DNA of 64,000 nt from Sinosporangium siamense (lineage in GTDB: Bacteria; Actinomycetota; Actinomycetes; Streptosporangiales; Streptosporangiaceae): the NCBI RefSeq assembly GCF_016863435.1, contig NZ_BOOW01000004.1, positions 1-64,000 on the forward strand, read 5' to 3'. Within the stretch, counting starts at the first letter, position 1. The number at the start of each line of letters is the position of its first letter. The translations under genes were made by a program, and so were the position numbers. Of this stretch, positions 18,254 through 28,800 are shown one piece after another. The notes beneath the pieces are model-generated. The model was not told the DNA's origin. It made no database searches and worked only from the letters and a program-made list of their open reading frames with translations.

Positions 18254-19276
18254 ATGACGGTCGACATACAGGCCACTCGGGACGTGGTTGACATGATCAC
18301 CGGGGGGTGGAGGGCACAGGCCCTTTACGCCGCGGTCAAACTCGGACTGCCGGACCACATTGAAGCCGGTCGCACCAGCTGCGGTGAACTCGCCGAATCG
18401 ACTGGGGCGAAAGAAGATGGTATTCACCGCCTTATGCGACTTCTGGTGGCTATGGGGGTATTCGAGGGCAACGAGCGGACCGGTTACCGGAATACCGCTG
18501 TGGGCGCGGCACTGCTCGACGGTCCTCAGTCCCTGCGCGATATGTGCCTGCTCTACGGCGAGGAGTTCTATACCGCCTGGGGTCACGCCCACCACGCCAT
18601 CAGCACGGCCAGCTCGGGTTTCGAAGTGGCCTACGGCCAGCCGCTTTATAACTATCTCAGTCAGGACAAGGACACCGCAAAGCGTTTCCAGCGCACCATG
18701 AACGCCGGAAACATGTTCTTCGACCAGGTGCCGGAGATCTTCGACTTCTCCGGCGGCAAGAGGATTGTGGACGTAGGCGCGGGGGGCGGGCACCTGCTCA
18801 CCGCGATCCTTGGCGCCACACCGGATGCCAGGGGCACGCTCTTCGACCGCGAACACATGATGCCCGCGGCGCGTGAGCACTTGGCCGCCACGGTCGGACT
18901 GGACCGCGTGCAATTGGTCGGGGGCGACATGTTCAAAGGCGTTCCGGTGGGTGGGGACGTCTACATCCTCTGCCGGGTGCTGGCGGGCTGGGACGACGAC
19001 GCGGTCGTCGAGGTCTTCAAGAACTGCCGGCGTGCCATGGCGGACTCTTCGTCGCGACTGCTGATCCTCGACCGTGTTGTCGTGGACGAGGACTCCACCG
19101 TGCTGCCCGCTCTGTGGGATCTGCACCTCCTGATGACAACCGGCGGCCGGCACCGCACTCTTGACGGTTTCACAGCGATGCTGGACCGGGCCGGACTGGA
19201 TGTCGAACGAGTCGCCGAGCTGCCCATGGAGACGATGGCCCTGATCGCGGCGCCACGTGCCTCGGCGCACCCCTGA
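18254..19276 (+). CDS. family-2 SAM-dependent O-/N-methyltransferase (PhzM-like)
   Basis: 340 residues from the ATG with GGAGG 5 nt upstream; the frame is open 29 codons further but those lack character. Residues 1-95 form the helical dimerisation domain (winged-helix segment around LAESTGAKEDGIHRLMRLLV). The Rossmann methyltransferase domain has motif I VDVGAGGGHLL and a later RVLAGWDDDAVVEVFKNCR helix typical of the plant-COMT-like family. PhzM of Pseudomonas and several actinomycete phenazine methyltransferases belong here. It lies 3.7 kb upstream of the phenazine operon on the other strand, with rarA between, so a tailoring role is possible but unproven. Confidence 0.85.
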   Translation: MTVDIQATRDVVDMITGGWRAQALYAAVKLGLPDHIEAGRTSCGELAESTGAKEDGIHRLMRLLVAMGVFEGNERTGYRNTAVGAALLDGPQSLRDMCLLYGEEFYTAWGHAHHAISTASSGFEVAYGQPLYNYLSQDKDTAKRFQRTMNAGNMFFDQVPEIFDFSGGKRIVDVGAGGGHLLTAILGATPDARGTLFDREHMMPAAREHLAATVGLDRVQLVGGDMFKGVPVGGDVYILCRVLAGWDDDAVVEVFKNCRRAMADSSSRLLILDRVVVDEDSTVLPALWDLHLLMTTGGRHRTLDGFTAMLDRAGLDVERVAELPMETMALIAAPRASAHP

Positions 19277-19672
19277 GGCCGTAGTTCTACGCCGGGCCCG
19301 CGGCGGACGATCGAGAAGCAGTGCCGACAGGCCCTTGACCCGAGTTCAGCGGGCCGGCAGGCAGATGATCGCCTCAGCTGGCTTGCGGGGCAGGCGGACG
19401 CGCCTGATTCGGCCGCAGGGCGCGCGCGCCCGCGTGCTTCCGGGCCGCTGCCGACGTGTGTCCGCCCCTGAGAACCCCGCCGGGTGCCGCCAGGCCCGCA
19501 CCGCGAAGCGGCTGCCGGTGATGGCGCCGGCAGCGGTGGCGATCACCGCTGCGCGGACGCCGGCGGCGGAGGACCCGGCCGCGGTGGGGGAGGCCCGTCG
19601 TGCCTGGCGGTGCCGTACGGCTGCGCCGCCTGGGGCGCCCGGGTGGATCGTCGCCTCCTGAGAACCCGCGCG
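19277..19672. other. intergenic, 396 bp
   Basis: Very GC-rich with open frames in all directions, but with Arg/Ala/Pro composition typical of non-coding GC sequence. Nothing supported. Confidence 0.4.
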
Positions 19673-20149
19673 TCACGAGGGGCACAGGTGCTCGATCACG
19701 ATGCCGTGCCGCTCGGTCAGCCGCTGGGCGATCAGCGAGCGGTGGCAGGCCTCGGCGTCGCGCTCGACGCAGAGCAGCGCCGCGGTCCCGCTGCCCGGCA
19801 GCGCCGACACGATCGGCGCGAGGTCCGCGAGATCGAGGATCTCGGTGGTGTAGCGGCGGGTGTACTCGGCCGCGAGTTCGCGGCGTGAGCGCTTGCCGAC
19901 GCCTTGGCGGTCGTCCTCGGCGTATTGGACGTGGCGCAGCTCGGTGGTGGGGGCGAGCTCACGGCGATGATCGTAGGCGATCCGGGCGTGGGCGAGGGCC
20001 GCCTGCAGCCGGAGTGAGTTGGCCCAGGCGTATTCGGGGCCGCGGACACCGCGGCGCTGCCGTACGTCCAGCAGCAGGCGGACGTCCGCGTGCCGCAGTC
20101 GCTGCAGGAAGGACTCGCCGTCGAAACCGTAGACGCCGATCGTCACCAT
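19673..20149 (-). CDS. DUF488 family protein
   Basis: 158 residues. The family start MVTIGVYGFDGESFLQRL fixes the ATG; a GTG three codons up is also possible. LLLDVRQRRGVRGPEYA carries the conserved D-R strand of DUF488, and ALLCVERDAEACHRSLIAQRL the C-x6-C-H-R motif (here with Cys at both ends), near the C-terminus. The biochemical function of the family is unknown. It is followed downstream by nothing on this strand and lies 77 bp after ridA, so the two may be co-transcribed. Confidence 0.88.
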   Translation of the reverse strand: MVTIGVYGFDGESFLQRLRHADVRLLLDVRQRRGVRGPEYAWANSLRLQAALAHARIAYDHRRELAPTTELRHVQYAEDDRQGVGKRSRRELAAEYTRRYTTEILDLADLAPIVSALPGSGTAALLCVERDAEACHRSLIAQRLTERHGIVIEHLCPS

Positions 20150-20226
20150 CTTCAACACTGGAAATCACTCGCCTGTCCACTACTTGTGCCGCCTCCGGCG
20201 GTTCTGCCGGAGGCGGCGGGGGCGCG

Positions 20227-20628
20227 TCACGCGACGGCGGTCGCCTCAAGTTCGACCAACAGGTTGGGGATCGCCAGCCGTGTCACCCCGAGCATCGTGG
20301 TGGACGGTGCCGCCCCGGCGGCGCCCAGCCGCGCCGCCAGCACGCCGTAGTGCTGGAAAAGCAGGTCGACGTCGGTGGTGTAGACGTTGAGCCGGACCAG
20401 GTTCGCCAGCGACATGCCGGCCTTGGCGAGCACGGCCTCCAGGTTGTCGAGGGTCAGCGCCAGCTGCGCGGCCATGTCGCCGTCGTGCTGGGGCTTGCCG
20501 TCGCCGTCCATCGCGGTCTGCCCGGCGCAATAAAGGGTGCGGGTGTGCCCGGTGACGATCTCACCCTGGTTGTAGCCCAGCTCCACCGACCACGGCCACG
20601 GGTTGACCGCGGTTCGCTCCAGCGCCAC
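20227..20628 (-). CDS. ridA: RidA/YjgF family protein
   Basis: 133 residues from the GTG 5 nt behind GGAG, which gives the usual start ALERTAVNPWPWSVELGYNQ; an ATG 11 codons earlier is in frame but lacks family sequence. RTLYCAGQTAMDGDGKPQH and LVRLNVYTTDVDLLFQHYG are family segments. Canonical RidA deaminases have a conserved Arg near residue 105 in the C-terminal motif; here that region reads GVTRLAIPNLLVELEATA, so the Arg is in a slightly different setting, typical of subgroups outside true RidA. It is divergent from the WYL regulator, which may control it. Confidence 0.9.
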   Translation of the reverse strand: MALERTAVNPWPWSVELGYNQGEIVTGHTRTLYCAGQTAMDGDGKPQHDGDMAAQLALTLDNLEAVLAKAGMSLANLVRLNVYTTDVDLLFQHYGVLAARLGAAGAAPSTTMLGVTRLAIPNLLVELEATAVA

Positions 20629-20759
20629 ATTAGCTCCATTCGATTCATCGATTTCATGCATCCGACCAGCTCGGCAGCCGCCGTTTTTCCTGGTCGTCTC
20701 AACGAGCCTCCCAACAAATCACGACATCCTCTGTCGTGTATTCCGGTTAAAGTTCACGT

Positions 20760-21734
20760 ATGCGCGCTGACCGGCTGGTCTCGCTGGTGCTGCTGCTCCG
20801 GCGGCACGGCCGCATGTCCGCAGCCGCGCTGGCCGCCGAGCTTGAGGTGTCCACCCGCACCGTGCTGCGCGACATCGAGGCGCTGTCGGCGGCCGGTGTC
20901 CCGGTCTATGCCGAACGCGGCAGGCACGGTGGTTTCGCGTTGCTGCCCGGTTTCCGGACCGAGCTCACCGGACTGACCCCGGACGAGGCCCTCGCCCTGC
21001 TGGTCGCAGGATCACGGCGCGGCGCGCAGGCGTTCGGCCTCGGCTCGGCGCTCGCCTCGGCGATGCTCAAGGTGGTCGACGCGCTCCCCGAAAGCTATCG
21101 GGACACCGCGGCGGGCGCGGCCGGGCGACTGCTCATCGACCCGGAGATCGATCTCCTCTCACGCCGGCTGGTCGCCGAGGAGGTGCCCGACGCCGTGGCG
21201 GCCGAGGTCCTGCGCGCGGTGTTCGCCGGACACAGGCTGCAGATCCGGTACGCGGCCGCCGACCAGCCCCCGAAGTGGCGCACGGTGGACCCGATCGGGC
21301 TGGTCACCGTACGCGACCGCGGCTACCTGCTGGCCACCAGGTCCGGCGCGGACCGCACCTACCGGCTGTCCCGGATCCTGGCCGCCAAGGAACTCTCCGA
21401 ACCCGCGCAGCGACCGGACCGGGTCGACCTGGACCGGGCCTGGCAGGAGCGCAGCACGCAGTTCCGGACCGGCGGCGACCAGGTCACCGTGGTGGTACGG
21501 ATGAACCCGGCGCGGCGGGAGGACCTGGTCGGCACCGCGCTGGCCGTCCTCGCCGAGGAAACCGACCCGGACGGCAGGCTGCGGCTGGAGGTGACGTTCC
21601 AGGATTCGAGGCACGCCGTATGGGCGCTGTGGCAGCTCGCCACGAGCGCGGAGGCCCTGTCTCCGCAATGGTTGCGCGAATCCCTGCGCGACCGCGCCAC
21701 CGCGGTCGCCACCCGCTACGGACTGTCGTCCTGA
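20760..21734 (+). CDS. HTH-WYL domain transcriptional regulator (YafY type)
   Basis: 324 residues. The N-terminal HTH_11 domain (MRADRLVSLVLLLRRHGRMS, then LEVSTRTVLRDIEALSAAG) is followed by a WYL domain from about residue 140. That domain shows the LQIRYAAADQPPKWRTVDPIGLVTVRDRGYLLA strand region, where W-x-L is degenerate, and by the WCX C-terminal extension. WYL proteins sense ligands, often nucleotides. It is divergent from ridA with a 130-bp shared promoter region. Confidence 0.9.
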   Translation: MRADRLVSLVLLLRRHGRMSAAALAAELEVSTRTVLRDIEALSAAGVPVYAERGRHGGFALLPGFRTELTGLTPDEALALLVAGSRRGAQAFGLGSALASAMLKVVDALPESYRDTAAGAAGRLLIDPEIDLLSRRLVAEEVPDAVAAEVLRAVFAGHRLQIRYAAADQPPKWRTVDPIGLVTVRDRGYLLATRSGADRTYRLSRILAAKELSEPAQRPDRVDLDRAWQERSTQFRTGGDQVTVVVRMNPARREDLVGTALAVLAEETDPDGRLRLEVTFQDSRHAVWALWQLATSAEALSPQWLRESLRDRATAVATRYGLSS

Positions 21735-21767
21735 GAGGCAGTCGCCTTCGGCGGCGCCCCGATCTTG

Positions 21768-22139
21768 TCAAGACGGCGGGGCATCAGGGGCGTATTGATT
21801 CGCGATCCACCGGCAGATCGCCTCCACGACGTAAGCGCGCTGGGCGTCGTCGAGCGCCTGCCCGGCCGGGATGTCGTGCCAGCGCGCCAGGCACGTGCGG
21901 CAGCATGTCGCGGTGGCGTGCTGGGCGACGAAGACGGGATGCCCGCGGTAGGGCGTCTGACGGCCGTCGTTGCGCGGCTCGGCCGGGGCCAGCCTGCGAC
22001 TGATCAGCTCCTCGGCGTGTTTACGGACGGTCGCGATGCCACGCAGGTCGACCACTGCGCGATCCCGGCCGCGCAGCCGAAACCTCGCGCGAAAAGGATG
22101 CTGCCCGATCCGCTGCAACCTGACGTCCAAGTCGTCCAT
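21768..22139 (-). CDS. DUF4186 family protein
   Basis: 123 residues, usual family length. The conserved core is nearly all present: RAVVDLRGIATVRKHAEEL, RRLAPAEPRNDGRQTPYRGH, PVFVAQHATATCCRTCLARW and a Trp-rich end. Paired His and Cys residues (QHATATCC-x2-C) look like a metal site. Function is unknown. It is convergent with the WYL regulator (33 bp between ends) and divergent from the next methyltransferase. Confidence 0.9.
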   Translation of the reverse strand: MDDLDVRLQRIGQHPFRARFRLRGRDRAVVDLRGIATVRKHAEELISRRLAPAEPRNDGRQTPYRGHPVFVAQHATATCCRTCLARWHDIPAGQALDDAQRAYVVEAICRWIANQYAPDAPPS

Positions 22140-22358
22140 CACTCGGAGTCTACGTCCGCGCCCGTTCTCCAGGGGGTCATCCAGGGATAGGACGGCGAAC
22201 TCGCCGTCGGCGAACCAGGGATCGGGCTGAGAGAACCTTGCGCACAGCTCATGTTGTACGGCAGGAGCCACCGTAACGAAGCGGCGGAGGTTTGGGCTGT
22301 CCCGGGGCCTGTTTGCTAACGTGATCTTGGATCTGTACGGACGCGCCGAGGAGATCGG

Positions 22359-23165
22359 ATGACGCTGGAAGACCACCCTCAAATCCCGCTCGGTGTGCCC
22401 ACTGCCGCGCGCATGTACGACGAGGCGCTGGGCGGCAAGGATCACTTTGAGGTCGACAGGCAGGCCAACGCCAGGTTGTACACCGCGATCGGGGAGGACC
22501 GGGTCCGGTCCACCGCCATGGAGAACAGGCGGTTCCTCGGGCGTGCGGTGCGTTACCTGTCCCAGGAGTGCGGCATTCGCCAGTTCCTGGATGTGGGGTC
22601 CGGTCTGCCGACCGCGCGTAACACCCACCAGATCGCCAAGGAGGTCGATCCCGGCTCGCGGGTGGTCTACGTCGACATCGACCCGATCGTGGCCGTGCAC
22701 GGCAGGGCGTTGCTCGCCGACGACAACACCAGGATCGTGACCGCGGACATGCGCCGTCCGGAGAGCATTCTGGACAACGACGAGGTCAACGGGTTTCTCG
22801 ATTTCGGCAGGCCGCTGGCGGTGCTGTTCGTCGCGGTGTTCCACTTCGTCACGCCGGAGGACGACCCGGGGCGCATCGTGGCGGCCTTCCGCGAGCGGCA
22901 GGTGCCGGGGTCCTATGTGGCGATCTCCCACCTGACGACCGACGGCATGTCCGAGCAGGAGCAGCAGGGGTGGTATGCCGGGTTCACCGGTGCGACCGTG
23001 CCGCTGGTGCTCAGAAGCGAGCCGGAGATCCGGCGGGTCTTCGAGGGCTACGACCTCGTCGAGCCTGGTTTGGTGCGCCCCTGCGACTGGCATCCCGACG
23101 AGGAGGACTGGCCCCGCACCACCTCTCTCTTCGGTGGTGTCGGCCGCCTGGGCCCCACCTCCTGA
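22359..23165 (+). CDS. SAM-dependent methyltransferase, PF04672 (DUF574) type
   Basis: 268 residues. The family signature opens the protein: PTAARMYDEALGGKDHFEVD, then NRRFLGRAVRYLSQECGIRQ, the SAM loop FLDVGSGLPTARNTHQIA, and VVYVDIDPIVAVHGRALLA. This family is expanded in actinomycetes, often near regulators or secondary-metabolism genes, and its substrate is unknown. The ATG start sits about 10 nt past GAGGAG. A strong terminator follows. Confidence 0.92.
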   Translation: MTLEDHPQIPLGVPTAARMYDEALGGKDHFEVDRQANARLYTAIGEDRVRSTAMENRRFLGRAVRYLSQECGIRQFLDVGSGLPTARNTHQIAKEVDPGSRVVYVDIDPIVAVHGRALLADDNTRIVTADMRRPESILDNDEVNGFLDFGRPLAVLFVAVFHFVTPEDDPGRIVAAFRERQVPGSYVAISHLTTDGMSEQEQQGWYAGFTGATVPLVLRSEPEIRRVFEGYDLVEPGLVRPCDWHPDEEDWPRTTSLFGGVGRLGPTS

Positions 23166-23182
23166 CCCCCGTAAAGCACGCG

Positions 23183-23214
23183 AAGGCTCCGGACACGTCC
23201 GGAGCCTTTCGTTT
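23183..23214 (+). terminator. rho-independent terminator
   Basis: A perfect 11-bp stem AAGGCTCCGGA/TCCGGAGCCTT with a CACG loop and a following TCGTTT lies just after the methyltransferase. It insulates the 23.4-36.6 kb locus. Confidence 0.92.
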
Positions 23215-23401
23215 GCGAGCCCCAGGCCGGGAAGTCCCCTGGGGGACAAGAAATGATCAACAGTAGATTCCCCCCTCCTGTCCTCCCCCCAACTATTGGG
23301 GATGTTCCACGCCAACCCCCCCTTCTCAGAATCGAGTCATGGGTGTCCGGTGGGGGCTTGACGGCACGGCGCCCAGGTGTCGATGGGATGGGCGGAATGG
23401 A

Positions 23402-25726
23402 ATGTCGCGGACATTGGAATCGATCAGGGGGGCGGTCGGCCGGGCGCTGATCCTGGTGGTCCTCCTGGCCCAGGGAGCACCCCCCGCCTGGGCGGAGGCG
23501 GCAACGGAGTCCGGCGGCGGGGTGCCGGGCCCCAGGGACGACCTGCCGGTGCAGATCGTGGTGCTGGTGGACCAGTCGGGCAGCCTGACCCCGGCGGCGG
23601 TGGAGGCCGAGCGTGAGGCCGCCTCCCGCATCGCGCAGAGCGCGATCCGGCCGGGCACGTCGGTCGCGGTGCTGGGGTTCGCCAGCGCGCCGGCCGAGGG
23701 GCAGACGAGTGTCGACCGCATCTGCCCGCTGCTGAAGACCGACGACGAGATCGGCAAGCAGCGGCTCAGCGAGTGCGTGCGCGATATCCGGGGACGCACC
23801 GAGCGGGAGGGCGACGACACCGACTTCGTGGAGGCCTTCCGCACCGCCCGCGACGTGTTCGCCTCGTCTCCGGACAGGGAGGCGCACCGCGCGGTTTTCC
23901 TCCTCACCGACGGCAGGCTGGACGTCGGGGATAACGCCGTCTACGGCGACGGCACCCGGGCGCAGCGCGACGCGCGGGCGGAGAAGGCGCTGTTCGAGGA
24001 GGTGCTGCCCGCCCTGAAGCAGGACGGGGTCCAGGTCTGGCCGCTCGGATTCGGCGAGGCCGACCGCGTGAAGCTGAAGGAATACGCGGCGGCGGGCGCC
24101 CAGGACACCTGCAACGCGAACGCGCCCGAGCCGCGGGCGATCGTCGTGGGCGGGCCGGGCGAGGTGCATGCGGCGGTGGACGAGGCCTACGAGTCGGTGC
24201 TCTGCCAGCGGGCGGGGCCGATCACCAAGGGGACTCCGCCTCCGGGCGGCCAGACCGACCTTTACGTGGACATCCCGCAGGTGGCGACGACCGGGTCGAT
24301 CGAGGTCGTCAAGAAGGAGCCCAAGATCAGGGTCTCCTACTTCGACCCCGACGGCCGCAAGGTGCCCGACGCAGGATCGCAGGACGAGTCGACGTTCCTG
24401 CGCAGCGGCGGCGACGGCCCGGTCGAGGCGCTGCGCATCACTGACCCGAAGCCCGGCAGGTGGCGCGTCAACCTGGTCGCGCCCGAGGGGGTGGCCGAGC
24501 GCGAGGTGACCGCCAGGATCGTCTGGCAGGGCAGACTCGACTCGATGATCTCGGCCGACCCGCCGGCGCCGGTGCCGGGCAGCCGGGTCACCGTGCAAGT
24601 GCAGTTGCGCACCCGGGTCGACGTCGTCGATCCGGCGGAGTTCGAGGGCATGGTGTTCGCGGCCGAGGTGAGCGGCCGGGACCTGCCGGCGACGCCGATC
24701 GCGCTGAACGACGAAGGCAAGAGCCCGGACCGCACGGCGGGCGACGGGAGGTTCACCGGCGGCTTCGCCGTACCCGCCACCGCCAAAGGCGCCTTCACGG
24801 TGGTCGGCTCGGTCGGCGGCCGGGGCCTGGTCGGCGACAGCAGCCCCTACCACGGGCAGATCTCGCCGACCCCGCCGCCGGTCACCGGGCGGTTCGGCGT
24901 CGACTCGGGAGAGGTCACACCGGGTGCGGCGCTCGCCGGGCGGCTCACACTCCGCAACGTGTCGGGCACGGCGCGGACCTACACGCTGAGGCTCGCCGAG
25001 GTCCGCGAGGACGCCGGGGCGTCGGTCGAGCCGGGGCGGGTGAAGGTGCCCGCCTCGAGCGATGTGACGGTCGACGTGACGCTCCGGTTCGACGAGCGGG
25101 CGGTGCTCGGCCCCGTGTCGGGCCGCATCCAGGCGGTCGCCGGGAAGCAGGACAAGCCGGTCGCCGAGGGGCTGTTCTCCGGCACCCTCGTCGAGCCGCC
25201 GTCACTGCTCGAACGTTTCTGGTGGCTCTTCGGCGCACTCCTCGCCCTGCTGGCGGCCGCGGTCTCCACGCTGGTCGTGCTCGTGCGCGGCAGGCGGCGC
25301 GAGCGCGACGCCCGCGGCCTGACCGCGGTGCTGAGCCGGAACGGCGCGACTCTGCACAGGCTCGACTGCGGCGGCGGGTGGGCCGCCACCTTCCGCTTCT
25401 CGGTGCGCACGGGTGACGGCCCGCCGCGACTCGACCGGTCGCACGGCGGAGCCGACGGCTATGTCGCGTGGCGCACGGACGGCGGCACGATCATGCTGCG
25501 CAAGCCGTACGGCTCTCCGGTGGAGCTCGTCCCTGGGCGCGGCGAGGACATCGGCGACGGCTACTCGCTCGCCGTCGAGGACCGCCGGATGAGCGGCGGG
25601 CCGGGGTACGGCACGAGCCCGGGCGGCCCGGGCGGCATTCACGGCGACGCGCCCCACCCGCCGCCCCCGGGCCCGCCCCCCTCCGGCGCCTCGCGACCTT
25701 GGGGCGGCGACCCCCTGCTCGACTGA
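23402..25726 (+). CDS. membrane-anchored VWA-domain protein of the tubulin-like locus
   Basis: 774 residues. A signal/anchor (about 12-31) leads to a von Willebrand A domain (about 50-230) with a full MIDAS: DQSGS (Asp57, Ser59, Ser61), a DDTDF loop (about 140) and LLTDG (Asp170). Several Ig-like beta domains follow, including APVPGSRVTVQVQ and a NEAT/CARDB-like RLTLRNVSGTARTYTLR. One membrane helix (WWLFGALLALLAAAVSTLVV, about 606-628) and a ~140-residue cytoplasmic tail rich in Gly/Pro end it. It is first of the co-oriented run. The domain should bind a protein partner through a metal ion, outside the membrane. The start is the ATG before SRTLESIRG; an upstream ATG 63 nt earlier is less likely. 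Confidence 0.88.
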   Translation: MSRTLESIRGAVGRALILVVLLAQGAPPAWAEAATESGGGVPGPRDDLPVQIVVLVDQSGSLTPAAVEAEREAASRIAQSAIRPGTSVAVLGFASAPAEGQTSVDRICPLLKTDDEIGKQRLSECVRDIRGRTEREGDDTDFVEAFRTARDVFASSPDREAHRAVFLLTDGRLDVGDNAVYGDGTRAQRDARAEKALFEEVLPALKQDGVQVWPLGFGEADRVKLKEYAAAGAQDTCNANAPEPRAIVVGGPGEVHAAVDEAYESVLCQRAGPITKGTPPPGGQTDLYVDIPQVATTGSIEVVKKEPKIRVSYFDPDGRKVPDAGSQDESTFLRSGGDGPVEALRITDPKPGRWRVNLVAPEGVAEREVTARIVWQGRLDSMISADPPAPVPGSRVTVQVQLRTRVDVVDPAEFEGMVFAAEVSGRDLPATPIALNDEGKSPDRTAGDGRFTGGFAVPATAKGAFTVVGSVGGRGLVGDSSPYHGQISPTPPPVTGRFGVDSGEVTPGAALAGRLTLRNVSGTARTYTLRLAEVREDAGASVEPGRVKVPASSDVTVDVTLRFDERAVLGPVSGRIQAVAGKQDKPVAEGLFSGTLVEPPSLLERFWWLFGALLALLAAAVSTLVVLVRGRRRERDARGLTAVLSRNGATLHRLDCGGGWAATFRFSVRTGDGPPRLDRSHGGADGYVAWRTDGGTIMLRKPYGSPVELVPGRGEDIGDGYSLAVEDRRMSGGPGYGTSPGGPGGIHGDAPHPPPPGPPPSGASRPWGGDPLLD

Positions 25727-25802
25727 CCGGCCCCCGGCCGCGACCGGCCGGGGGCCCGAGACCACGAGACCACATGCACGACCCGAGGGGGTTTCCACCG
25801 CG

Positions 25803-28800
25803 ATGAACATCTACCAGCCGATGCTGTTCGTCGGTCTTGGCGGCACCGGATGCAACATCGGCGCCGCCCTCGAACGGCGCCTGCGGGAGGAGCTGTGCGG
25901 CCCGGACGGCACCGACCTGATGGGCATGTTGCCCGGCCGGGACTATCTCCCGTTCCAGCTCCCCGCCTGCACCCAGTTCGTCTACGCCGACCTCAACGAC
26001 GCCGAACTGGCCCGCATGGAGGAGGCCGTGGTGCCGTCCGCCGAGCATCGTGCGGCGGGGCGGCGCACGACGCACCTGGTGACCGAGCTGGTGCCCCACC
26101 ACGACACCTATCCGGAGGTGGCGCGCAGCCTGCGGGTGAGGATGCCGGCCCTGGTGGGCGGCTGGCTCCCGGCACCCCGGCACGAACCCCGGGTCGCGCC
26201 CCTGCGCAGGGGCGCGGGGCAGCTGCCGACCGTGGCCAGGGCAGCGCTGTTCGAGACGTTCAGGAACGGCCTCGCCGCGGCCAGGGACCCGCTGCGCCGC
26301 GCGATCAGCGAACTGGCGAAGGCCAGAGGCGAGCTGGCCGCGCTGGGCAGCAACAAGGCGCGGCTCGACGCGATGGACATCTACGTCGCGTTCTCCGTCG
26401 CAGGGGGAACGGGCGCGGGCATCTTCTACGACTTCCTCCACCTGATCGGCGACGTCGTCCAGCAGGAGTTCCCCCCCGATTTCAAGGCGCAGATCTATCC
26501 GCTGGTCATCATGCCTTCGGCGTTCCCCGAGGGCAGGGGCGGCGGGCGCAAGGCGGTGCTGAACGCCGGGCGCGGGCTGCTCGACCTGTTCCGGCTGGTC
26601 GACGATCAGAACGGCCAAGCCGCGCTGACCGACCTCGACGGCATGGACGACGAGGTGCTCGGGTCGCTGTCGGTGCGCTACAGCGACGACCGCGACATCC
26701 GGCTGCGGGCCTCGACGATCCAGACGGCCTTCCTCTTCAGCAGCTCGCCGGGCATCGAGCGGGAGGACCTGCACCGCTCGGTCGTCTCGCTGATCCTGTC
26801 GCTGGTCGGCACCGAGATGACCGAGGAGGACCTGGCCGCCCCGGCGGGCGACCGGATGTACGCCTCGTTCGCCGACAGTTTCATCAACGGCAGCGTCGAG
26901 CGGGAGCCGATGGCCCCGACCGGGATCGGACGCCGGGGCGTGTCGACCGGGCTGGTCGCCTCGCTGACGGTGCCGGCCGAGGACCTGGCCGACATCGTCG
27001 CGTCGCGGATGCTGGCGGCGGCGGTGCACGAGCTTTCGGCCTCACCGGCGGCGGGAAGCGAGTCCAACCGCGCTCTGATCGAGCGTTTCCTGGCGGCCGC
27101 GAACCTCCAGCCGCTCACGAACAGAGAGGGGATCCCCTTCAGCGACCCCGCCGCGGACTCGCCCAAGGGCGCCGACGCCATCCAGCGGGCGCTCGGCGAA
27201 CGCCTGCGCCTCATGCAGGGCAACGTGGAGGCGATGAGCCGCCAGCTCCCGCAGCGGGTGCGCGAACTGGCCGGGCGGTTCGACCCGCAGCGGGCGGTGG
27301 AGGAACTGCTGAGCGACATCGACCTGTTCCGGCTGCACCGCGTCGTCGCCGGTGACCCCGCGGCGGCGGACGAGACCGACCGCCTCGGGGTGGACGGCCT
27401 GCTGCGCCGGCGCCGCGAGACGCCGCCCGCCCCACAGGGCCTCGGGATGACGGCGCCGGGGGCTACGCCGCTGCGCGGCCTGCGCCGGTGGCGCTGGAAC
27501 GACGCCGAGGTGCAGCGCCAGGTGTGGGCCCAGGACGCGTGGTATCTGTGGCGCACCCGCTGCCTGTGGAACGAGGCGTGGACGGCGCAGACGCCCTCGT
27601 GGCAGCCGAAGATCGAGCAGTTGCTGCGCCGGCTCGGTGAGTGTGTGGGCGCCTTCCGCAACCACGCCGACCAGGATCCGGTGAGGTTCCGCAGGCGCGT
27701 GGAGGAGCTGTACCGCCCCCGGGCGGGCGTCTGCTACCTGCTGCCCCCGCAGGGCAAGGATCTGCGGCTCTTCTACCAGAACACCGTGGGGAGGTTCGCC
27801 GAGCGGTTCGCGGGGGACGGCATGTCGCCAAACGCCTCCGAGGGTGTCGTCGTCGCGCGGCTGCTGCGGGACGACTGGTGGAAGGTGTTCGCCGGCGGCA
27901 GGGACCGCGGCCCCGCCGTGGCGCTGGAGGCGGCCCTCGACCAGATCAAGCCCGAGGTGACCAAGATCTTCCGGCGCCGGTCGGGGGACCAGCGCCCGCT
28001 GCTGCCCGAGATGGCCGACCTGCTCGCCCAGGCGGCGGGCAAGACCCACGGCAAGGTGTCGGCGGAGGACCTCGGGCAGTTCAGGCAGGACCTCGCGGCG
28101 CTGCTTCCCGGCGGCTTCTCCCCGCAGGGCACCGGCGCCCTGCGCGTGCTCATCACCTATCCCGCGGGCGCCGTGGACGCCGACCTCGAACGCTACATCG
28201 AGGGCCGGCTCAACCTGCCGCGCACCCGGGGCCTCACCCCCGAATACCGCCCGGTCGGCAGCGAGTCCATCACCGTCGTGCTGTTCAGGACCGCGATGGG
28301 CGTGACCGAGGTGCCCGAGCTGCGGGACGTGCTGCACCAGTGGGCGCTCGCGCTCAAGCACGAGCGGGCCGAGGACTACCTGCAGTGGCGTCAGCGCCTC
28401 GGCTTCGACTACGGCTATCTCGCCACCACCCCCGAACACCGCGAGGCGATCCTGCACCGCTTCCTCAGCGCCCTCTGGAACGGCCAGGTCGCCGTCAGGC
28501 CGGGGGACGACCCCTCGTCCCCGAGCCGCGTCACCGTCCGGCTGCGGGCGTCGGACACCACCACGATGACGCTGCCGCTCACCCCGTTCGAACGAGCCTC
28601 CTCCTGGGGCAGCGTCATCCGGGCCTACGAGGAATGGGTGATCAAGGACGACCAGCTCACCCGGCGGGAGTTCTGCGAGGAGCTGATGGAGATCACCCCG
28701 GAAGGGCTGGAGACCCGCCCGAGCCCGCCGCACGAGCTTTACAACCTCGTCGTCGGGATGGCCCCGAAGCAGCAGGAACTCCTGGAGGAGATGGTGGAGG

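Noticed and set aside
19374-19685. Small minus frame downstream of the methyltransferase
   Set aside because: Arg/Pro/His-rich translation typical of non-coding GC-rich DNA, no ribosome site.
22359-23165. Part of the phenazine cluster
   Set aside because: PF04672 methyltransferases are scattered in actinomycete genomes, it lies 8 kb away beyond unrelated genes and has its own terminator.
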